64,000 nt of DNA from Paraburkholderia nodosa DSM 21604 (GTDB lineage Bacteria > Pseudomonadota > Gammaproteobacteria > Burkholderiales > Burkholderiaceae): NCBI RefSeq assembly GCF_000519185.1, contig NZ_JAFA01000015.1:131271-195270 (forward strand), read 5' to 3'. A model generated the notes under the pieces. The model searched no databases and had not been told where the DNA came from. It saw only the letters and a list, made by a program, of their open reading frames with translations. The first letter of the stretch is position 1. Each line of letters starts with the position of its first letter. The translations under genes were made by a program, and so were the position numbers. Shown here one piece after another: positions 16,832-24,895 of the stretch.

Positions 16832-16945
16832 CCCATGCAAAGCTGTCGACCAGAGTTAGTGCTTTAGCACTTACTCTGGTCCCATGCAAAGCCGTCGACC
16901 AGAGTTAGTGCTTTAGCACTTACTCTGGTCCCGTGCAGAGCCGTC
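16832..16945. repeat. 49-bp tandem repeat carrying a 34-bp hairpin
   Basis: A unit of 49 bp starts at 16832 and 16881 and begins a third time at 16930, where it decays after about 16 bp. The two full copies differ by one base in the part that can be compared (AGCTGTC versus AGCCGTC). Each holds a near-perfect palindrome (16848-16881 and 16897-16930) with arms GACCAGAGT-T-AGTGCT / AGCACT-T-ACTCTGGTC around a 2-nt centre. The third start carries only a small dyad, CAGAG-CCGT-CTCTG. It fits an intergenic REP-like element; there is no T-tract, so termination is unlikely. Confidence 0.85.
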
Positions 16946-17042
16946 TCTGGATGACCATCGGAACCGCCTTGCGCATATCGTAACCCGGCGACAAATAGCG
17001 ACTATCAACCCACGCGCATGCGCGAGGCGGTCTGCATCGCCT

Positions 17043-18062
17043 ATGCTCGCACTCTGGCCGGCCGTGCGCCTCGCACCGGGGCCGCACCTGCCCGTACCCG
17101 CACGTTACGCCTTCGCCATGTCCGCCCGATTTTCCGCCGCTGCCGGCGCCACTGCCGATACCGCCGCCGTTGGCGCGCTGTCGCGCAGCCTCGGCCAGAT
17201 CGTGCTGCAGGCGCATGCGGGAACGGGCGCGTGCCTGCTCGCGGCGCTCGCGCTCACCGACCGGCGGCTGGCTTTCGCCGCCCTGCTCGGCGCCGCGGCG
17301 GCCAACGTCTGCGCGGTCGTGGCGGGCCACGCAGAAGCGGCGATCCGCGACGGCCTCGCCGGCTACAACGGTGCGCTCGCCGCGCTCGCGGCATTCACCT
17401 TCGTCGGCGATGCGGGCACGGCGGCGGCGCTCGCGCTGATCGCGGGCGGTGCGAGCGCGTGGCTCGCCGGGCCGCTGAACCGCCGCCTCGCGCGCGCCCG
17501 GCTCGGCCTGTACTCCGTGCCCTGCCTCATCGCGACCTGGATCTGGCTGCCGCTGCACCCCGGCAGCGCTCCCGTCGCCAGCGCAATCGCCGCAGCACCG
17601 CTGGCCCCACACGGCACCCCGCTCGCAGCCGCCGCACACGCCGCCGCCGGTGTGTTGAGCGGCCTCGCGCAAACCACCTTTGCATCGGGCGCGGTGGCAG
17701 GCCTATGCGTGCTCGCGGGCCTCGCCTGGTCGTCGCGGCGCGCAGCCGCCTACGCGCTCGGCGGCGCGGCGCTCGCGAGCGCGCTCGAACTCGCGTGCGG
17801 CGCGAGCCCGGACGCGTTCACCGCGGGCCTCGCCGGCTTCAACGGCGCGCTGGCCGCGCTCGCGGTCTGCGCCCTCGGCACACGCGCCACGATCTGTGCG
17901 ACCATGCTCGCCGCGGCCCTGCATCTGGCCGCCGTGCGCTGCGGATTGCCTGCGCTGACCGCACCGTTTGTGCTAGCAAGCTGGAGCGTGCACGCGGCGG
18001 CGCGGCGCCTGCGCGCGCGAACTGCGTCTTCCACGCCGTCTGAAGAGTCCATCGTCCGCTGA
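17043..18062 (+). CDS. Urea-transporter-family (UT) membrane protein
   Basis: A 339-codon frame; an in-frame ATG at 17118 (314 residues) is the other candidate start, and neither has a clear ribosome-binding site. The protein is Ala/Leu-rich with about ten hydrophobic segments and an internal duplication: G-L-A-G-Y-N-G-A-L-A-A-L-A in the first half and G-L-A-G-F-N-G-A-L-A-A-L-A in the second. That repeated motif is the UT/SLC14 signature lining the urea channel. It should allow passive urea uptake through the inner membrane. No urease genes lie in the window. The aldolase and tautomerase genes follow closely on the same strand. Confidence 0.8.
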   Translation: MLALWPAVRLAPGPHLPVPARYAFAMSARFSAAAGATADTAAVGALSRSLGQIVLQAHAGTGACLLAALALTDRRLAFAALLGAAAANVCAVVAGHAEAAIRDGLAGYNGALAALAAFTFVGDAGTAAALALIAGGASAWLAGPLNRRLARARLGLYSVPCLIATWIWLPLHPGSAPVASAIAAAPLAPHGTPLAAAAHAAAGVLSGLAQTTFASGAVAGLCVLAGLAWSSRRAAAYALGGAALASALELACGASPDAFTAGLAGFNGALAALAVCALGTRATICATMLAAALHLAAVRCGLPALTAPFVLASWSVHAAARRLRARTASSTPSEESIVR

Positions 18063-18072
18063 AGGAATCGCC

Positions 18073-18849
18073 ATGTCTTTCGCCCATCGCCCGACGAGCA
18101 CCTGCGCCGAGACCGCGCCGCGCTCCGCCGCGGAGCAGCAACTGCGCGTCGATCTCGCCGCCGCTTACCGCCTCATCGCACTCAACGGCTGGGACGACCT
18201 CATCTACACGCACGTCTCCGCCGCCGTACCCGGCGAGTCGGGCCGCTTCCTCATCAATCCGTTCGGCCTCGCCTTCGACGAAGTGCGCGCCTCGAACCTC
18301 GTGAAGATCGACACCGAAGGCCGTATCGTCGGCGCAAGCGAGCATCCCGTGAACGCCACCGGCTTCGCGCTGCACGCGGCTGTCCATCTCGCGCGGCCCG
18401 ACGCCGTGTGCGTGATGCATCTGCACAATACGGCGGGCATCGCCGTGTCGATCCAGCGCGACGGCCTCCTGCCCGCCTCGCAGCACGCACTGCGCTTTTA
18501 CGGCCAGCTCGCGTGGCACGACTACGAAGGCCTCGCGTTCACGCCCGCCGAAGGCACGCGCCTCACGGCAAGCCTCGGCGCGCACCCGGCCATGCTGCTG
18601 CGCAATCACGGCACGCTCACCACCGGCCGCACGGTGGCCGAAGCTTATGTGCTGATGGCGACGCTCATCAAGGCCTGCGAAATCCAGTTGCAGGCGCAGG
18701 CCGGCGGCGTGCCGCTCGTCGTGCCGCCGCCCGAGGTGGCCGAACACACGGCCGAGCAGTTGCGCGACGGCGGCGCGATCGAAGGCGTGCTCGAATGGCC
18801 GGCGCTGCTGCGCAAGCTCGATCGCATCGATTCGTCATACCGCGACTGA
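18073..18849 (+). CDS. Class II aldolase/adducin-family protein
   Basis: A 258-residue cytoplasmic protein with an AAGGA ribosome-binding site before the ATG, 10 bp after the UT gene stop. The zinc-binding His residues are visible in M-H-L-H-N-T-A-G and R-N-H-G-T-L-T-T-G. Y-T-H-V-S-A, I-N-P-F-G-L and F-Y-G-Q-L are typical of the adducin-like branch, most members of which have no assigned substrate. A metal-dependent aldolase or decarboxylase on a small sugar-like acid is the family expectation. It is co-directional with the tautomerase gene downstream. Confidence 0.85.
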   Translation: MSFAHRPTSTCAETAPRSAAEQQLRVDLAAAYRLIALNGWDDLIYTHVSAAVPGESGRFLINPFGLAFDEVRASNLVKIDTEGRIVGASEHPVNATGFALHAAVHLARPDAVCVMHLHNTAGIAVSIQRDGLLPASQHALRFYGQLAWHDYEGLAFTPAEGTRLTASLGAHPAMLLRNHGTLTTGRTVAEAYVLMATLIKACEIQLQAQAGGVPLVVPPPEVAEHTAEQLRDGGAIEGVLEWPALLRKLDRIDSSYRD

Positions 18850-18893
18850 TCGCGCCCATTTCATCGCTTCGCTAACTTTTCAAGGAGACTCGC

Positions 18894-19082
18894 ATGCCGA
18901 CATTCCACATCGAAATGTTCGAAGGCCGCAGCGTCGAACAAAAACGCCAGCTCGCCGCCGCCCTGACCGAGACCACGTGCAAGGTGCTCGGCGTCGAACC
19001 GCAATCCGTCGACATCATTTTTCACGACGTGAAGCCGGAAAACTGGGCGACGGCCGGCAAACTGTGGAGCGATCCACGCTAA
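18894..19082 (+). CDS. 4-oxalocrotonate tautomerase-family enzyme
   Basis: A 62-residue protein, the standard size of the family, with an AAGGAG ribosome-binding site nine bases before the ATG. After removal of Met, Pro becomes residue 1, the catalytic base of the superfamily. F-E-G-R-S-V-E-Q-K-R and V-D-I-I-F-H-D-V fit the beta-alpha-beta fold. It interconverts keto and enol forms of an unsaturated acid. Its place after the class II aldolase suggests a short catabolic step shared by the two. Confidence 0.9.
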   Translation: MPTFHIEMFEGRSVEQKRQLAAALTETTCKVLGVEPQSVDIIFHDVKPENWATAGKLWSDPR

Positions 19083-19492
19083 AGCCGCCATTTCCATCGC
19101 ATTCCTGATCTTTTTCGCCTGGCGTCGCACGCACCGCTCGCGCCGCCAGGCGCGCCTGACTTCTCCCCCGCACGAGTCCTGACGCCGCTCTCCGAGGCAC
19201 ATTGCCGCACCCCATGCGGTTGCGCGGTGTATTGACGCAGCGCGACACCCTTCGTACGTCCCCTCCGCAAAACGAGCGTTTAATCTAAATTGATCTGTAT
19301 CAATGCGTTAGCGCATGTTTTCGTCTCATTGATATTGACGACTGCGACACGCTGGCGCACGTCGCAGTGCAGCAAAACTGCCGCCGTTCCCCTACGCTTA
19401 CGTCCATTGCACGAGAAGCGCAGCGCCCCCACTGCCTCGCCGTGCGGCGTTTCTTCCGCGCTTTTCCCGGTAAGCAAGCAACAGGCACGCAC
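19083..19492. other. 410-bp non-coding region before the quinol oxidase genes
   Basis: There is no credible gene here. It is richer in A/T than its surroundings, and holds the FNR-type site at 19290-19303 and a dyad TGCG-TTA-(G)CGCA near 19304-19315. A possible -10 (GATATT, 19330-19335) would place the FNR site close to the -41.5 position used for activation. Confidence 0.5.
19290..19303. promoter_or_regulatory. FNR/ANR box upstream of cioAB
   Basis: TTGATCTGTATCAA is an exact match to the consensus TTGAT-N4-ATCAA of FNR-type oxygen regulators. It is about 190 bp before the cioA start. It implies oxygen control of the quinol oxidase operon; whether it activates or represses depends on the transcription start, which is not known. 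Confidence 0.75.
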
Positions 19493-20932
19493 ATGCACAC
19501 GTCACTATCCGCCTTCGACCTGGCCCGGCTGCAGTTCGCCTTCACCGTCTCGTTTCACATTGTCTTTCCGGCGCTCTCCATCGGCCTCGCGAGCTTCATC
19601 GCCGTACTCGAAGCCTGCTGGCTCAAAACGCGTCAACCGTTCTACAAGGACCTCTGCCTGTTCTGGTCGAAGGTCTTCGCCGTGGCGTTCGGCATGGGCG
19701 TCGTGTCCGGCGTCGTCATGAGCTATGAGTTCGGCACCAACTGGTCGGGCTTTTCGTCGTTCGCGGGCCCCATCACCGGACCGCTGCTGATGTACGAAGT
19801 CATGACCGCGTTCTTTCTCGAAGCGGGCTTCCTCGGCATCATGCTGTTCGGCTGGAACCGCGTGAGCCCGCGCGCCCACTTCGGCGCAACGCTGATGGTC
19901 GCCATCGGCACGCTCATTTCCACGTTCTGGATCCTCGCCTCGAATAGCTGGATGCAGACGCCGCAAGGCTTCAAGATCGTCGATGGCCACGTCGTGCCGG
20001 TGGACTGGTTCAAGATCATCTTCAATCCGTCGTTCCCGTACCGTCTCGCGCACATGGCGATCGCCGCGTTCATCGTGGCCGCGCTCGTGGTGGCCGCGAG
20101 CGGCGCGTGGCATCTGCTCAAGGGGCGGCGCGACCCCGCCATCAAGAAGATGTTTTCGATGGCGCTCGGCCTGCTGCTCGTGCTCGCACCGGTGCAAGCC
20201 TTCGTGGGCGATGCGCACGGCCTGAATACGCGCGAATATCAGCCCGCCAAGATCGCCGCGATCGAAGGCATCTGGGACACCGAACAAGGCGGCACCGCGC
20301 TCAATCTGTTCGGCATTCCCGACATGCAGGCCGAGACGACGCGCTACGCCGTTTCCATTCCGCACCTGGGCAGCCTGATCCTCACGCATAGCTGGGACGG
20401 CGAGATCAAGGGCCTCAAGTCCTTCCCCGCCGACGAGCGGCCCAATTCGCCGCTGCTGTTCTGGAGCTTCCGCGTCATGGTCGGCTTAGGGCTCCTGATG
20501 ATTCTGCTCGGCGTGACCGGCTGGGTGCTGCGCCGCCGCGGCACGCTCTACGAATCGCGCGGTTTCCAGCGCTTCGTGCTCGCCATGGGACCGACGGGCT
20601 TCATCACGCTGCTCGCGGGCTGGGTCACGACCGAGGCCGGCCGTCAGCCCTGGGTGGTCTACGGCGTGATGCGCACGGCGCAAGCGGTGTCGCCGCTCAC
20701 GGCGCAACAGGTGGGCGTTTCGCTGATGGCGTTCGTGGCGGTGTACTGCCTCGTGTTCGGCACGGGCATCTACTACCTGCTCAAGCTTCTGCGCAAAGGT
20801 CCTGCGCTGCCCGAGACCAAACCACATGCGCCCCGCGAGCCACGTGAACCGCGCGTGGCCCATCCTGCGCTCGCTGTGGGTCAGACCGCGCGCCGCCCCA
20901 TGTCCGCCGCCGATCAGCTGATCGACGCCTGA
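19493..20932 (+). CDS. cioA: Cyanide-insensitive/bd-type quinol oxidase subunit I
   Basis: A 479-residue inner-membrane oxidase subunit from the ATG at 19493; the frame extends upstream through promoter DNA and was cut back. About nine membrane helices are present. Haem ligands are H22 (S-F-H-I-V-F-P) and H187 (L-A-H-M-A). T-E-A-G-R-Q-P-W is the conserved subunit I motif. The Q-loop is short, as in the CIO subgroup rather than E. coli CydA. With subunit II it oxidises ubiquinol and reduces O2 to water without proton pumping. The operon carries an FNR box upstream. Confidence 0.93.
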   Translation: MHTSLSAFDLARLQFAFTVSFHIVFPALSIGLASFIAVLEACWLKTRQPFYKDLCLFWSKVFAVAFGMGVVSGVVMSYEFGTNWSGFSSFAGPITGPLLMYEVMTAFFLEAGFLGIMLFGWNRVSPRAHFGATLMVAIGTLISTFWILASNSWMQTPQGFKIVDGHVVPVDWFKIIFNPSFPYRLAHMAIAAFIVAALVVAASGAWHLLKGRRDPAIKKMFSMALGLLLVLAPVQAFVGDAHGLNTREYQPAKIAAIEGIWDTEQGGTALNLFGIPDMQAETTRYAVSIPHLGSLILTHSWDGEIKGLKSFPADERPNSPLLFWSFRVMVGLGLLMILLGVTGWVLRRRGTLYESRGFQRFVLAMGPTGFITLLAGWVTTEAGRQPWVVYGVMRTAQAVSPLTAQQVGVSLMAFVAVYCLVFGTGIYYLLKLLRKGPALPETKPHAPREPREPRVAHPALAVGQTARRPMSAADQLIDA

Positions 20933-20969
20933 GGCTCCCCGCATTCATCGTTACGAGGCTAGCAAGCAA

Positions 20970-21974
20970 ATGGATGTCACCGTCATCTGGGCCGCGATCA
21001 TCGCGCTCGGCCTTCTCCTCTACGTGGTGCTGGACGGCTTCGATCTCGGCATCGGCATCGTGTTTCCGCTCTTTCCCGACGAGGATGAGCGCGATCTCAT
21101 GATGAACACGGTCGCCCCGGTGTGGGACGGCAACGAGACCTGGCTCGTGCTCGGCGGCGCGGGACTCTTCGCCGTGTTCCCCGTGGTGTACGCGACCGTG
21201 CTTTCCGCGCTCTACCTGCCGCTCGTGTTCATGCTCGCGTGCCTGATCTTCCGCGGCGTGTCGTTCGAGATCCGCGCCAAGGCCAATCGCACCAAGCACT
21301 TGTGGGACCTCGCGTTCATCGGCGGCTCGACGGGCGCGGCGTTTTTCCAGGGCATCGCGCTCGGCGCATTCCTGCAAGGCATTCCGATGGACGGCGGCCA
21401 GTTCGCCGGCGATGCCTTCGGCTGGCTCACGCCCTTCAGCCTGCTTTCGGGTTTCGGGCTTGTCGCGACCTATGCGTTGCTCGGCTGCTGCTGGCTCGTC
21501 GCGAAGACCGAGGGCGACCTGCAGCGCCGCCTGCGCAAGCTAGTCTGGCCGCTCACGGTGATGCTGCTCGGCTTCATCGCGCTCGTGAGCCTGTGGACGC
21601 CGCTGCAGGACCCGGCCATCGCCGAACGCTGGTTCCGTTCGGGCCTCTTCTGGCGTCTCGCGCCGGTGCCGCTGCTCGTGCTCGCCTGCGCCGCGTGGAT
21701 GCGCTGGGCCGTGCATGCGCGCCATCACAAGACGCCCTTCATCGCGGCCATCGGGCTCGTGCTGCTCGGCTATGCGGGCCTGCTCGTGAGCCTGTGGCCC
21801 TACGCGATTCCGCAGGGCCTCACGCTGTGGGAAGCGGCGGCGCCGCGCGAGAGCCAGATGTTCACGCTCGCGGGCGCAGCGTTCATTCTGCCGGTCATCC
21901 TTGCGTACACGATGCTCGGTTACTGGGTCTTTAGAGGCAAGGTGCGTCATGGCGACACCCATCACTACCACTAA
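20970..21974 (+). CDS. cioB: Cyanide-insensitive/bd-type quinol oxidase subunit II
   Basis: A 334-residue membrane subunit, 37 bp after cioA. It has the subunit II signatures V-L-D-G-F-D-L-G-I-G near the N-terminus and W-D-G-N-E-T-W-L-V at about residue 52, plus around eight helices. It forms the heterodimer with subunit I. The last 26 bp overlap the start of the small DUF2474-type gene, indicating cotranslation. The His-rich end (H-G-D-T-H-H-Y-H) is a minor oddity. Confidence 0.94.
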   Translation: MDVTVIWAAIIALGLLLYVVLDGFDLGIGIVFPLFPDEDERDLMMNTVAPVWDGNETWLVLGGAGLFAVFPVVYATVLSALYLPLVFMLACLIFRGVSFEIRAKANRTKHLWDLAFIGGSTGAAFFQGIALGAFLQGIPMDGGQFAGDAFGWLTPFSLLSGFGLVATYALLGCCWLVAKTEGDLQRRLRKLVWPLTVMLLGFIALVSLWTPLQDPAIAERWFRSGLFWRLAPVPLLVLACAAWMRWAVHARHHKTPFIAAIGLVLLGYAGLLVSLWPYAIPQGLTLWEAAAPRESQMFTLAGAAFILPVILAYTMLGYWVFRGKVRHGDTHHYH

Positions 21975-22104
21975 CACGGCGCGCCGGGCGCTGCCCGGCT
22001 GGCTGTGGTTCGCACTCCTCTGGTGTGCGGGCGTGGCCGCGGCCGTGTCGCTCGGGTTCGCGTTCAAGGTCTTCATGAACCTCACGCTGTTTGCCGTGAA
22101 GTGA
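21949..22104 (+). CDS. DUF2474-type small membrane protein of the quinol oxidase
   Basis: A 51-residue protein starting at an ATG inside cioB. It has a polar N-terminus, then P-G-W-L-W-F-A-L-L-W and one membrane helix, matching the DUF2474 pattern of tiny proteins encoded after cioAB. By analogy with CydX it is probably an accessory subunit that stabilises the oxidase. Overlap with cioB and co-direction support cotranslation. The family call is by pattern and position. Confidence 0.75.
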   Translation: MATPITTTNTARRALPGWLWFALLWCAGVAAAVSLGFAFKVFMNLTLFAVK

Positions 22105-22176
22105 TTTGCACGAGTGCACTCGATTTGACCACGCCGCGTTAGACTGTAGGCTCCCTGTCACCCGTGCGAAAACTTC

Positions 22177-22956
22177 ATGCAACAGATGACCTTCATGGAA
22201 TGCGTCAAGCGCGCATGGGCGAGCGCCTGGCAAGCCGCCGTGCAAATGCCGTTTCTCGTCGTGGGGACCTTTGCGATCTACGCGGCGCTCGGCTGGTTCG
22301 GGCTCGCCGGGCGGCCCGTGCCGGCCGAAGGCGCGACGCCCTCCGCCGGACTCATTGCGCTCGGCAATCTCGCCTCGCTCCTGAATTCGCTTGTCTACCT
22401 CTGGTTCACGCTCAAGATTTCGCGCTTCGTGCTGCTAGGCGAGCGCAGCGCGCCGCTCATGCCGGCCGGAGCCAAGCCGTTCCTGCGCATTTTCGCGGTC
22501 GGTCTCATTCTGGCGGTCTCGCTCGGCGCATTCGCGCTCTTGCTGTGGGTCGTGCTGCGCCCGCAATACCAGGGCGGCGCGGCGTTCCTCTTTCTGGTGG
22601 TCATTGCGATCTGGATGTTCGTGGCGGTGCGCCTCTCGCTGCTCTTTCCGGCGCTCGCAGTCGGCAGCCGGATCTCCTTCGGCGCCGCATGGCGCGACAG
22701 CCGTGGGCACTTCTGGAGCCTCTTTGGCGTCACCTTCGTCGCCGCGCTACCCATTGCCGTATGCGGCCTGCTCGTGCTGATCGGCATGGGCCTCGCGGGC
22801 GTCACGCCTGAAACCGTACGGCAGCCGGGCTGGCTCACTGCGCTCGCCATTGGCCAGAGCATCGGCAACATCGTGTTCGCGCTGCTCACCACCACGGCGC
22901 TCGCCTGGCTTTATCGCCGTTACGCGCAAGCCCTGACTTCGCCCGCCACGCGCTAA
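22177..22956 (+). CDS. Integral membrane protein of unknown function
   Basis: A 259-residue protein with about six hydrophobic segments and a short polar N-terminus (MQQMTFMECVKRAWASAWQA). I do not recognise a family motif; the layout resembles uncharacterised proteobacterial YciC-like membrane proteins. It follows the oxidase genes by 72 bp but has its own leader, so a functional link is not shown. It is convergent with the methyltransferase gene. Confidence 0.75.
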   Translation: MQQMTFMECVKRAWASAWQAAVQMPFLVVGTFAIYAALGWFGLAGRPVPAEGATPSAGLIALGNLASLLNSLVYLWFTLKISRFVLLGERSAPLMPAGAKPFLRIFAVGLILAVSLGAFALLLWVVLRPQYQGGAAFLFLVVIAIWMFVAVRLSLLFPALAVGSRISFGAAWRDSRGHFWSLFGVTFVAALPIAVCGLLVLIGMGLAGVTPETVRQPGWLTALAIGQSIGNIVFALLTTTALAWLYRRYAQALTSPATR

Positions 22957-22963
22957 TCTCGCA

Positions 22964-23668
22964 CTACCATATGCCCGGCACGAAGCGATAACGCACACGC
23001 GTCAGATACTCGCGGTAGCCGGGCAGATTCTCCGCGAGCGTCTGTTCTTCGCGCACCGCGCGATAGCCGATCCCCACGACCATGACGGGCACGCACGCAA
23101 GCCCCCACCACGAACCGAGCATGAGCGGCGTGCCGACGAGAAAGAGCAGCGCGAAACCATACATTGGGTGACGCACGTAGGCATACGGGCCGGTGTCGCT
23201 GACCGTATGGCCGCGTTCGCTCTGAATCTTCACCACGGGCGCCGCAAAGCGGTTCGCCGCAAAGACGGCGCGCGTCGCATAGATATCGACGAAGATGAAG
23301 ATGGCGCCGAGCACGCTGAGCCACAGCGGCACGCGCGACCAGCCCATGCGCACGGCGTCGATTCCCATCAGGCACAGCCACGCGCAAAAACCCACGGAAA
23401 CACACAGCATGAACACGCGGTCCCACGGCTGCTGCGTGCGTTGCGCGAACGGCGCGAGCCGCTCGACGAGGAGGCCCGGATCTTCGCGGCCGAGCCACAG
23501 ACCGATCCACACGCCGCACAACGCCCACTCGATGAGCCACAGCCACGCCGCCGTCCACGCCAGCGTGCCCGCCGAAACGAATAACAGCAAGCCCATCAAT
23601 CCGAACCAGACCACGACTTGCACGAATAGCTTCGCCATCAGCGCTTTCGTCATTTTCAGCTCAGTCAT
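22964..23668 (-). CDS. Isoprenylcysteine/phospholipid methyltransferase-family membrane protein
   Basis: A 234-residue inner-membrane protein with about five helices. The C-terminal G-P-Y-A-Y-V-R-H-P-M-Y-G motif, followed by R-E-E-Q-T-L and P-G-Y-R-E-Y-L-T-R-V-R-Y-R, is the SAM-binding signature of the ICMT/PEMT family. Bacterial members methylate lipids or unidentified small molecules. The substrate is unknown. It lies 51 bp downstream of the N-acetyltransferase gene on the same strand, so cotranscription is possible. Confidence 0.82.
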   Translation of the reverse strand: MTELKMTKALMAKLFVQVVVWFGLMGLLLFVSAGTLAWTAAWLWLIEWALCGVWIGLWLGREDPGLLVERLAPFAQRTQQPWDRVFMLCVSVGFCAWLCLMGIDAVRMGWSRVPLWLSVLGAIFIFVDIYATRAVFAANRFAAPVVKIQSERGHTVSDTGPYAYVRHPMYGFALLFLVGTPLMLGSWWGLACVPVMVVGIGYRAVREEQTLAENLPGYREYLTRVRYRFVPGIW

Positions 23669-23719
23669 GATGCCCTCCTTGCGCGCGGGCGCGGCGTCGC
23701 GTCGGACGCCGACTCGCGC

Positions 23720-24586
23720 CTACTGTTGCGCGCTGTGCGACATCATGCGCGCATATAGCGTGTCGGCGTCGATACGCTGCCCCGCTTCGCCGCGTGCGAG
23801 ATCGATGCCGAAGCGTTCGCGCAGACACTGCGCGAGTTCCGCTCCACTTGCGATCGTACGCTCCTCGCTCACCTGACCTTGTGCGTCGCGCTCGGTAAAG
23901 CGCTCGTTGAACAGGATCGCGCGGCCGCCTTCGCGCGCGATGCACGCCATCAGGCTGAACGTGAAGAACGACTCGGGCGAAGCCGACGTGTACCAGTTCG
24001 CTACTTCGTAGTCGACCCACTCCGCGGGCGTCAATTCGAAGCGATAGAGATCGATCCACTTCTCGCCATCGTGCAATTGCAGCTTGCGCTCGTTCGCCGA
24101 CAACGTCACGAGCCGCGCCGGTTCATGAGGCGTCGGCTGTTCCGCATCTGTCGAAAACGAGAGCGGCGCGCGCAGCGTCGCGGCACCGAAGCCCCCGTCG
24201 ACGAGCCACGTGTCGCCTTCCGCCTTCACGCGCAGCAGCATATGCGTGCGCGGCGAGTGCGCGTCGGGTTCACGCCCGTACAGCACACGTGCGGCGAGCG
24301 GGGTCACCGTAAAGCCCAGTTGCATGAGCACGTGCGCGAGCAGGGTGTTGTGCTCGAAGCAGTATCCGCCGCGGCGCTGCGTCACGATCTTCTCGACGAT
24401 GTCCGGCAGTTTGATCGACACGCGCCGCCCCGCCAGCGGATCGAGATTCTCGAACGGAATGGCAAGCGGGTGCAGACGATGCAGTTCGCGCAGCACGGCG
24501 AGGGTCGCGGCGCGCGGACCGTCGTATCCGATGCGGGCGAAGTACGTGTCGAGATCGAGTTCGTAGCGCGGGGAAATGTCGGTCAT
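23720..24586 (-). CDS. nat: Arylamine N-acetyltransferase
   Basis: A 288-residue cytoplasmic enzyme. The start at 24586 (MTDISPRYEL) matches the family length; the frame open upstream encodes no conserved sequence. The catalytic triad is complete: C76 in R-G-G-Y-C-F-E, H115 in T-H-M-L-L, and D130 in V-D-G-G-F-G. It transfers acetyl from acetyl-CoA to arylamines or hydrazines. It is divergent from the iron-uptake operon and may share the 309-bp region that holds the Fur box. Confidence 0.93.
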   Translation of the reverse strand: MTDISPRYELDLDTYFARIGYDGPRAATLAVLRELHRLHPLAIPFENLDPLAGRRVSIKLPDIVEKIVTQRRGGYCFEHNTLLAHVLMQLGFTVTPLAARVLYGREPDAHSPRTHMLLRVKAEGDTWLVDGGFGAATLRAPLSFSTDAEQPTPHEPARLVTLSANERKLQLHDGEKWIDLYRFELTPAEWVDYEVANWYTSASPESFFTFSLMACIAREGGRAILFNERFTERDAQGQVSEERTIASGAELAQCLRERFGIDLARGEAGQRIDADTLYARMMSHSAQQ

Positions 24587-24746
24587 GGAGCCAGTTTGTT
24601 TCGAAGTTTGAGCGTCGAGCGTGCGTTCACACCTGTGATGATAGGCGACTTCATTCACCTGACTAATTCGTCGAAAATTAACGATCTGTAATGCGCAAAC
24701 ACACAAACGACAGCACTTCGTAAGGATGTCGATGACTCAGCGTAAA

Positions 24747-24765
24747 ACAGTTGAGAATCATTCTC
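24747..24765. promoter_or_regulatory. Fur box
   Basis: The segment contains the perfect dyad GAGAAT-C-ATTCTC (24753-24765). By my alignment, 12 of 19 positions match the consensus Fur box, including the central AATCATT block. It ends 7 bp before the -35 of the promoter, so Fur bound with Fe2+ would block RNA polymerase. Confidence 0.75.
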
Positions 24766-24772
24766 GTTTTTG

Positions 24773-24801
24773 TTGACGCTCGCATTCACTATTAGTACGA
24801 T
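24773..24801 (+). promoter_or_regulatory. Promoter of the iron-uptake operon
   Basis: TTGACG (24773-24778) and TACGAT (24796-24801) are 17 bp apart. It lies directly beside the Fur box and leaves a leader of about 90 nt before the porin start. Confidence 0.55.
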
Positions 24802-24895
24802 GGCGCCGTCTGGAGATGTCGGGTATTCAGCGGCTTGCGAATAACAAACGCCAACGCGATCAATCAAGCAATCATTTCAATAAGTAAGGAATACG

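Larger units (their letters stand above)
24587..24895. other. 309-bp non-coding region between nat and the iron operon
   Basis: It is A/T-richer than its flanks and contains no credible gene. It holds the Fur box, a sigma70-type promoter for the plus-strand operon and a TAAGGA ribosome-binding site at 24885-24890. The nat promoter should also be here but was not recognised. Confidence 0.6.

Noticed and set aside
16848..16930. CRISPR array
   Set aside because: Only two or three contiguous repeats with no unique spacers; palindromic tandem repeat instead, and no cas genes.
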